DNA from: Marinospirillum sp.
GTDB taxonomy: Bacteria > Pseudomonadota > Gammaproteobacteria > Pseudomonadales > Halomonadaceae
Assembly (NCBI GenBank): GCA_007119985.1
Contig: SKOQ01000120.1
Coordinates: 1 to 20,216 of the forward strand
Length of the DNA: 20,216 bases
Reading direction: 5' to 3'
The translations under genes were made by a program, and so were the position numbers. The notes beneath the pieces are model-generated. The model made no database searches, was not told the origin of the DNA, and worked only from the letters and a program-made list of their open reading frames with translations. This document shows, piece after piece, positions 15,528-20,216 of the stretch (positions are counted from its first letter, which is position 1; each line of letters opens with the position of its first letter).

Positions 15528-15562
15528 TGGCAGGATCAGGCTTGAATCATGGCTCGCTGCCA
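15528..15562 (+). repeat. Inverted repeat in the alaS leader
   Basis: TGGCAG (15528-15533) and CTGCCA (15557-15562) could pair over a 23-base loop, ending just before the alaS ribosome site. A five-codon frame (MARCQ) starts at 15549 inside the loop. E. coli AlaRS is known to repress its own gene at a palindrome near the start, but there is no direct sequence match to argue from. Confidence 0.35.
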
Positions 15563-15576
15563 ATGAGAGAAAAAAG

Positions 15577-18222
15577 ATGAAGAGTGCTGAAATTCGTGAA
15601 GCCTTTTTAAGGTTCTTCCAATCCAAAGGGCACACCCTCGTGCCTTCGAGTTCACTGGTCCCCCATAACGATCCCACCCTTTTATTCACCAACGCTGGCA
15701 TGAATCAGTTTAAAGACTGTTTTCTTGGGCAAGAGCAGCGTGGTTATGTGCGTGCTACTTCATCGCAAAAGTGTGTGCGTGCAGGCGGAAAGCATAACGA
15801 TCTTGAGAATGTCGGCTATACCGCGCGCCACCATACCTTCTTTGAGATGCTGGGTAACTTCAGCTTCGGCGATTACTTCAAAAAAGAAGCGATTCACTAT
15901 GCGTGGGAGTTTCTGACTGGCGTGGTGAAGCTGCCGCAAGAAAAGCTGCTGGTGACGATCTATGCCGAGGATGATGAAGCCTTCGCCATCTGGAATGAAG
16001 AAATCGGCTTGCCAGCCGAGCGGATTATTCGCATAGGTGACAATAAAGGCGCGCGCTATGCTTCTGATAACTTCTGGGCGATGGGCGATACGGGGCCTTG
16101 TGGTCCTTGTACTGAGGTTTTTTACGATCACGGTGAGCATATCTGGGGTGGCCCGCCCGGCAGCCCAGAAGAAGATGGCGATCGTTTTATCGAGATCTGG
16201 AACGTGGTCTTTATGCAGTACAACCGCAGCGCAGACGGCCAGATGCACCCACTCCCTGCGCCTTCTGTTGATACGGGTATGGGTCTGGAGCGCGTGGCTG
16301 CGGTCCTACAGGGTGTGCATGCCAACTATGAAATTGATCTGTTCCAGAACCTGTTGAAAGCCGCTGTTGAGGCGATAGGCTGTACTGAGCAAGATACGCC
16401 TTCATTGCGCGTGGTGGCTGATCATATCCGCTCCTGTGCCTTCTTGATTGCTGATGGCGTACGTCCATCGAACGAAGGTCGTGGCTATGTGCTGCGCCGC
16501 ATTATTCGTCGTGCTTGCCGTCATGGTCACAAGATGGGCGCGACGGGGAGTTTCTTCTATCGTCTGGTGCCCGCACTCGTGGCCGAAATGGGGGCCGCCT
16601 ATCCGCAACTAAAAGAGCAGCAGGCGCAGATTGCAGCCGCCTTGCAGCAAGAAGAAGAGCAGTTTGCCAAAACGCTGGATCAGGGAATGAAAATTCTGGA
16701 GCAGGATCTAGCCGAGTTACAAGGTCAGGTGATTCCCGGCGAGGTGGCATTCAAGCTTTATGATACCTATGGCTTCCCGCTGGATCTGACCGCAGATATC
16801 GCCCGTGAGCGTGATCTCACTATCGATGAAGCTGGCTTTGAGCAGGCGATGGAAGCCCAGCGTGAGCGTGCACGTTCAGCCAGCCAGTTTGGTGTGGATT
16901 ATTCGCAAACCATTCAGGTGGATCGTGCCACTGAATTCACCGGTTATGAGCAGGCCCAGACCCAAGCACACATCTTGGCTGTGTATCATGAAGGCCAAGC
17001 TGTTGAGCAATTGGCGACAGATCAGTCCGGCGTACTGGTGCTGGATCAGACTCCCTTCTATGCCGAGTCTGGTGGTCAGGCTGGTGATGTCGGTTATATC
17101 AAAACTGCCACGGGTGTGTTTGAAGTGACGGATACCACCAAGGTGGGCGAGGCCCATGTGCACCATGGTCGTGTGGTGTCAGGCCAGTTAAAAGCAGGTG
17201 AGGCAGCCGAGGCCGAAGTGAATAATCAGCTGCGCCAACTGAGCCGCGCCAACCACTCGGCCACCCATCTTTTACACGCAGCGCTGCGTGAAGTGCTGGG
17301 AGCCGGTGTCGAGCAAAAGGGTTCTTTGGTAGATGCCCAACGCCTGCGCTTTGACTTTAGCCACCCTGAGCCAGTGAAGCCTGAGCAGCTGCGTGAAATT
17401 GCAGAGCGAGTGAATGCACAGATCCAGCAAAATAGCCTGGTAGGCTGTGCGGTGATGGATCTGGAGCAGGCCAAGCAGCAAGGCGCGATGGCCCTCTTTG
17501 GTGAAAAGTATGCTGATGATGTGCGTGTTCTGTCGATGGGGACCAAAGAAGATGGTGCAGCCTTCTCTGTTGAGCTGTGTGGCGGCCTGCACGTTGAGCG
17601 CACCGGTGATATCGGTTTATTCCATATTCTGAGTGAGAGCGGCATTGCCTCAGGTGTGCGCCGTATTGAAGCGGTCACCGGCCAGCAAGCACGCCAAGCC
17701 CTGTTAGCCAGTGAAACGCAGTTGCAGCAAGCTGCCGCACTGGTCAAAACCAAGCCAGAGCAGCTATTAACCCGTCTTGAACAACAGCAAGACAAGCTGC
17801 GCCAGCTTGAAAAAGAAGTGCAGCAGTTGAAGAAAAAGCTGGCTTCGGGCGCAGGTCAGGATTTGACGGCTGGGGTGGAAACCCTGCAAGGTATTCAAGT
17901 GCTGGCGCAACTGATTGAAGGCGCGGATCGTCAAACGCTGATGGAAATGATGGATCAGCTCAAGCAAAAACTGGCCCCAGCAGCGATTCTGCTAGCGGCT
18001 GTAGAAGATGGCAAGATCAGCTTGGTCGCCGGTGTTTCAGGCGCGGCCAAGGAGCGTTTGCATGCTGGCCAGCTCGTCAATCATGTGGCGCAGCAGGTCG
18101 GCGGAAAGGGCGGTGGTCGCCCTGATATGGCACAAGCAGGTGGCACTGATGTTGCTGCCTTGCCTGGAGCCTTGAAAAGTGTAGCAACCTGGGTCGCACA
18201 AAGTCTGGACAGCGCAAGCTAA
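15577..18222 (+). CDS. alaS: Alanyl-tRNA synthetase
   Basis: Charges tRNA-Ala and hydrolyses mischarged Ser/Gly-tRNA-Ala. The 881-residue length is normal (E. coli 876). The N-terminal class II catalytic domain begins [17 protein letters not shown], with [21 protein letters not shown] and motif 2 [20 protein letters not shown]. The editing domain carries the metal site HSATH (560-564) and CGGLH with C668 and H672. The C-Ala region, with an [26 protein letters not shown] coiled coil (written here in parts: [26 protein letters not shown]), ends with the [15 protein letters not shown] motif. The ATG has a weak GAGAGAAAAAAG site. Followed by lysC after 48 bases without a terminator, so the two are probably co-transcribed. 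Confidence 0.99.
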   Translation: MKSAEIREAFLRFFQSKGHTLVPSSSLVPHNDPTLLFTNAGMNQFKDCFLGQEQRGYVRATSSQKCVRAGGKHNDLENVGYTARHHTFFEMLGNFSFGDYFKKEAIHYAWEFLTGVVKLPQEKLLVTIYAEDDEAFAIWNEEIGLPAERIIRIGDNKGARYASDNFWAMGDTGPCGPCTEVFYDHGEHIWGGPPGSPEEDGDRFIEIWNVVFMQYNRSADGQMHPLPAPSVDTGMGLERVAAVLQGVHANYEIDLFQNLLKAAVEAIGCTEQDTPSLRVVADHIRSCAFLIADGVRPSNEGRGYVLRRIIRRACRHGHKMGATGSFFYRLVPALVAEMGAAYPQLKEQQAQIAAALQQEEEQFAKTLDQGMKILEQDLAELQGQVIPGEVAFKLYDTYGFPLDLTADIARERDLTIDEAGFEQAMEAQRERARSASQFGVDYSQTIQVDRATEFTGYEQAQTQAHILAVYHEGQAVEQLATDQSGVLVLDQTPFYAESGGQAGDVGYIKTATGVFEVTDTTKVGEAHVHHGRVVSGQLKAGEAAEAEVNNQLRQLSRANHSATHLLHAALREVLGAGVEQKGSLVDAQRLRFDFSHPEPVKPEQLREIAERVNAQIQQNSLVGCAVMDLEQAKQQGAMALFGEKYADDVRVLSMGTKEDGAAFSVELCGGLHVERTGDIGLFHILSESGIASGVRRIEAVTGQQARQALLASETQLQQAAALVKTKPEQLLTRLEQQQDKLRQLEKEVQQLKKKLASGAGQDLTAGVETLQGIQVLAQLIEGADRQTLMEMMDQLKQKLAPAAILLAAVEDGKISLVAGVSGAAKERLHAGQLVNHVAQQVGGKGGGRPDMAQAGGTDVAALPGALKSVATWVAQSLDSAS

Positions 18223-18270
18223 GCTGACCAGCAGAGCACAAGACATTCACTCTTAACCCAAAGGAAAACT

Positions 18271-19509
18271 ATGGCACTTTATGTTCAAAAGTTCGGCGGC
18301 ACCTCTGTAGGAACCGTTGAACGGATTAAAAAAGTGGCGGAGCGTGTAGGACGTTATCGCCAGCAAGGGCACGATATCGTAGTCGTGGTTTCAGCCATGA
18401 GCGGTGAAACCAATCGTCTGATCGATTTAGCCAAACAAATTCACGAAGAGCCTTCACCGCGTGAGATGGATATGCTGGTCTCCACAGGTGAGCAGGTGAC
18501 CATTGCGCTCTTGGCGATGGCACTGGAGCAGCAGGGCACCCCAGCCACTTCATTTACTGGTGCGCAGGTCGGCATTCTGACCGATCAGGCACACATGAAG
18601 GCGCGGATTAAAGATATTGCAGTCGATCAGCTGCGCGAGCGTCTGGATCAAGGTCGTGTGGTGGTGGTGGCTGGCTTTCAGGGTGTCGATGAGCAGGGCA
18701 ATATCACCACTTTAGGGCGGGGTGGCTCAGATACCACCGCTGTTGCCCTAGCGGCGGCACTCAAAGCAGATGAATGCCAGATCTATACCGATGTCGATGG
18801 TGTTTATACCGCCGATCCACGTATTTGTAGTGCAGCAAAGCGCTTAGAAAGCATTACCTTTGAAGAAATGCTTGAGTTAGCGAGCATGGGCTCCAAAGTA
18901 CTGCAAATTCGCTCAGTTGAATTTGCAGGTAAATACAAGGTGCCGCTGCGCGTCTTGTCGAGCTTTGAAGACAACGAAGGTCCGGGTACATTAATTATTG
19001 CAGACGATGAGGAGAATGCTTCGATGGAAGAGCCAGTCATTTCAGGTATCGCCCACCAAACGAATGAAGCCAAGCTGACCGTACTGGGTGCGCCCGATAT
19101 TCCCGGCGTCGCGGCGAAGATTCTAGGTCCAATCAGCGACCAGAATATCGAAGTCGATATGATTGTGCAGAACGTCTCTCCTGATGGTAAATCAACTGAT
19201 TTCTCTTTCACCGTGGCGCGTGGTGATTACAAAAAAGCGGAAGCGACTCTGCAGCAGGTCGTGAATGAGCTCGGCGCTGGCAAGGTCGTGGGCGATACAG
19301 CGATTGCCAAGGTGTCTCTGGTCGGCGTCGGGATGCGTTCACACGCAGGTGTCGCGAGCCTGATGTTCCAAACGTTGGCAAATAATGGCATTAATATTCG
19401 CATGGTCTCGACCTCGGAAATTAAAATTTCAGTAGTAATCGACGAGAAATTTACCGAGCTGGCTGTGCGTACCCTGCACACCGCCTTTGGCCTTGACCGT
19501 CAAGACTAG
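18271..19509 (+). CDS. lysC: Aspartate kinase
   Basis: Phosphorylates aspartate in the first step of lysine, threonine, methionine and diaminopimelate synthesis. 412 residues, the monofunctional Pseudomonas-type size. The kinase domain starts with [18 protein letters not shown] and holds [18 protein letters not shown] and [11 protein letters not shown]. Two C-terminal ACT domains (about residues 265-333 and 345-412) bind amino acids for feedback control: [17 protein letters not shown] begins the first, [19 protein letters not shown] the second. AAGGA lies 5 bases before the ATG. The three-gene order alaS-lysC-csrA is common in this part of the Gammaproteobacteria. An intrinsic terminator follows. 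Confidence 0.97.
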   Translation: MALYVQKFGGTSVGTVERIKKVAERVGRYRQQGHDIVVVVSAMSGETNRLIDLAKQIHEEPSPREMDMLVSTGEQVTIALLAMALEQQGTPATSFTGAQVGILTDQAHMKARIKDIAVDQLRERLDQGRVVVVAGFQGVDEQGNITTLGRGGSDTTAVALAAALKADECQIYTDVDGVYTADPRICSAAKRLESITFEEMLELASMGSKVLQIRSVEFAGKYKVPLRVLSSFEDNEGPGTLIIADDEENASMEEPVISGIAHQTNEAKLTVLGAPDIPGVAAKILGPISDQNIEVDMIVQNVSPDGKSTDFSFTVARGDYKKAEATLQQVVNELGAGKVVGDTAIAKVSLVGVGMRSHAGVASLMFQTLANNGINIRMVSTSEIKISVVIDEKFTELAVRTLHTAFGLDRQD

Positions 19510-19527
19510 CGTCTGATCTGATGCACC

Positions 19528-19556
19528 CCCTCTGGAGCCTGCTTCAGAGGGTTTTT
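19528..19556 (+). terminator. lysC terminator
   Basis: CCCTCTG (19528-19534) pairs with CAGAGGG (19545-19551); inner bases GAGC/GCTT can add more pairs. Five T follow (19552-19556). It ends the alaS-lysC transcription unit. Confidence 0.88.
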
Positions 19557-19633
19557 CCCTTCTCTTGAGCGCCTCTAAAGTCGGCTTGCTTTCCTCTATT
19601 AACAAATCTCATACATCACATAGTGAAAAAACA

Positions 19634-19665
19634 TTTAACATGAATGAAGTTTTGTTCGATAATAT
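19634..19665 (+). promoter_or_regulatory. Candidate csrA promoter
   Basis: TAATAT (19660-19665), preceded by GATAAT-like bases, is a good -10. No good -35 is found at 17 bp; TTTAAC (19634-19639) is 20 bp away. Transcription would start near 19672, exactly where the csrA leader hairpin begins. Could be a stress-sigma promoter, which needs little -35. Confidence 0.45.
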
Positions 19666-19672
19666 GTCTGTA

Positions 19673-19710
19673 TTTAGGGTTTATTGAAACTGGATGGGTT
19701 TCAGCCTAAA
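19673..19710 (+). promoter_or_regulatory. csrA leader stem-loop with GGA in the loop
   Basis: TGAAAC (19685-19690) pairs with GTTTCA (19698-19703) around the 7-base loop TGGATGG, and TTTAGG (19673-19678) pairs with CCTAAA (19705-19710) below an asymmetric internal loop. CsrA binds GGA in hairpin loops. Two other GGA motifs are at 19774-19776 and at 19788-19790, the latter in the Shine-Dalgarno AAGGAG (19786-19791). This is the layout of CsrA autorepression as known in E. coli. The pairing is seen; the binding is inferred. Confidence 0.6.
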
Positions 19711-19799
19711 GCAAACTCAAATTTAGCATTATTTAATAAATTGATGCTCTAGCCTGTTGAGTTCCTACTGATTGGAAAGCCTGATAAGGAGATTCCACT

Positions 19800-19994
19800 A
19801 TGCTGATTTTAACACGTCGTGTTGGTGAAACCCTCATGGTCGGTGATGATGTGACTGTGACTGTTCTGGGTGTGAAGGGCAACCAAGTGCGTATTGGTGT
19901 CAATGCGCCTAAAGAAGTCGCAGTTCACCGCGAAGAGATTTACCAGCGCATTCAGCGTGAAAAAGAAGAAGGTCAGGCCTCAGATCAATATTGA
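19800..19994 (+). CDS. csrA: CsrA, post-transcriptional regulator
   Basis: A 64-residue RNA-binding homodimer that represses or activates translation and mRNA turnover by binding GGA motifs near ribosome sites; it controls carbon flux, motility and biofilm switching. The sequence [20 protein letters not shown] is near-canonical, with the RNA-contacting L4 and R44 regions of the family (LTRR near the start, [10 protein letters not shown] at about 41-50). E. coli CsrA has 61 residues. AAGGAG at 19786-19791 is 8 bases before the ATG. Set between two terminators, so probably its own transcription unit under autoregulation. Confidence 0.98.
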   Translation: MLILTRRVGETLMVGDDVTVTVLGVKGNQVRIGVNAPKEVAVHREEIYQRIQREKEEGQASDQY

Positions 19995-20012
19995 TCAAAG
20001 GCGGATCCCTCA

Positions 20013-20041
20013 ACCACAGGCCCTGTCCTGTGGTTTTTTTT
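20013..20041 (+). terminator. csrA terminator
   Basis: ACCACAGG (20013-20020) pairs perfectly with CCTGTGGT (20027-20034) around a 6-base loop, followed by a run of T. Confidence 0.93.
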
Positions 20042-20093
20042 GGGCGCAATAGACGGTTATTCTTTGATCTGAAAAACTTTTTTCAAAAAAGAC

Positions 20094-20121
20094 TAGACAA
20101 GCTCAGAATAAATGTTAATAT
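20094..20121 (+). promoter_or_regulatory. tRNA-Ser promoter
   Basis: TAGACA (20094-20099) and TAATAT (20116-20121) are 16 bp apart. The GC-rich stretch GTGCGCCG after the -10 is typical of growth-rate/stringently controlled stable-RNA promoters. Start would be near 20128, just before the tRNA. Confidence 0.7.
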
Positions 20122-20133
20122 GTGCGCCGTGTT

Positions 20134-20216
20134 GGAGAGGTGGCCGAGTGGCTGAAGGCGCGCCCCTGCTAAGGGCGTATGGGAGAAATCTCATCGAGGG
20201 TTCGAATCCCTCTCTC
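20134..20216 (+). tRNA. tRNA-Ser, anticodon GCU, 3' end cut by window
   Basis: Class II tRNA: acceptor 5' strand GGAGAGG, D arm with GTGGCCGAGTGGCTGAAGGC, anticodon loop CCTGCTAAG giving GCT (reads AGC/AGU), a long variable arm (ATGGGAGAAATCTCATC region), T arm GAGGG-TTCGAAT-CCCTC. After it only TCTC of the 3' acceptor strand remains, so about three acceptor bases, the discriminator and CCA lie beyond the window. tRNA-Ser(GCU) next to csrA is a common gammaproteobacterial arrangement. Confidence 0.95.

Overview
The window looks like a chromosomal segment from a marine or halophilic gammaproteobacterium, probably near Oceanospirillales/Pseudomonadales. The grounds are the gene order pncC-recA-recX-alaS-lysC-csrA-tRNA-Ser(GCU), a 412-residue LysC with two ACT domains, and a complete choline-to-glycine-betaine operon with two BCCT-type transporter genes. 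The genus cannot be fixed from the sequence alone.

Layout. Positions 1-120 hold the 3' end of a 5S rRNA and the terminator of the rRNA operon. tlyA (rRNA 2'-O-methyltransferase) converges on it, and the 4.5S SRP RNA gene (ffs) diverges from tlyA at about 1136-1249. Positions 1564-3606 hold three minus-strand accessory genes: an SseB N-terminal-domain protein, an unrecognised Trp/Gly-rich protein and a DUF2262 protein. They look more AT-rich than the rest and resemble small immunity-like or accessory genes. A DadA-like FAD oxidoreductase (3926-5164, plus) then converges on the osmoprotection block.

Osmoprotection block, all on the minus strand: betI-betB-betA (11958 down to 8209), a 15-codon ORF, an 11-helix BCCT-like transporter, an intrinsic terminator, and a full-length BCCT transporter (ends 5180). 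BetB and BetA oxidise choline through betaine aldehyde to glycine betaine, and the transporters plausibly import choline or betaines. Two perfect palindromes sit on the betI promoter, one over the -35 and one over the start of the transcript; they are the likely BetI operators. Upstream of betI is a 342-residue protein of unknown function.

From 13280 on, the plus strand is a housekeeping block: pncC, recA (with a LexA-like box over its -10), recX (overlapping recA), alaS, lysC, csrA and a tRNA-Ser cut by the window edge. The csrA leader holds a stem-loop with GGA in its loop plus two more GGA motifs, as expected if CsrA represses its own translation.

Nothing here is clearly a new system. The most unusual items are the 15-codon ORF translationally coupled to a BCCT-like transporter that lacks the first helix of its family, the terminator placed just ahead of the second transporter gene, the paired BetI operators, and the unexplained three-gene island after ffs.
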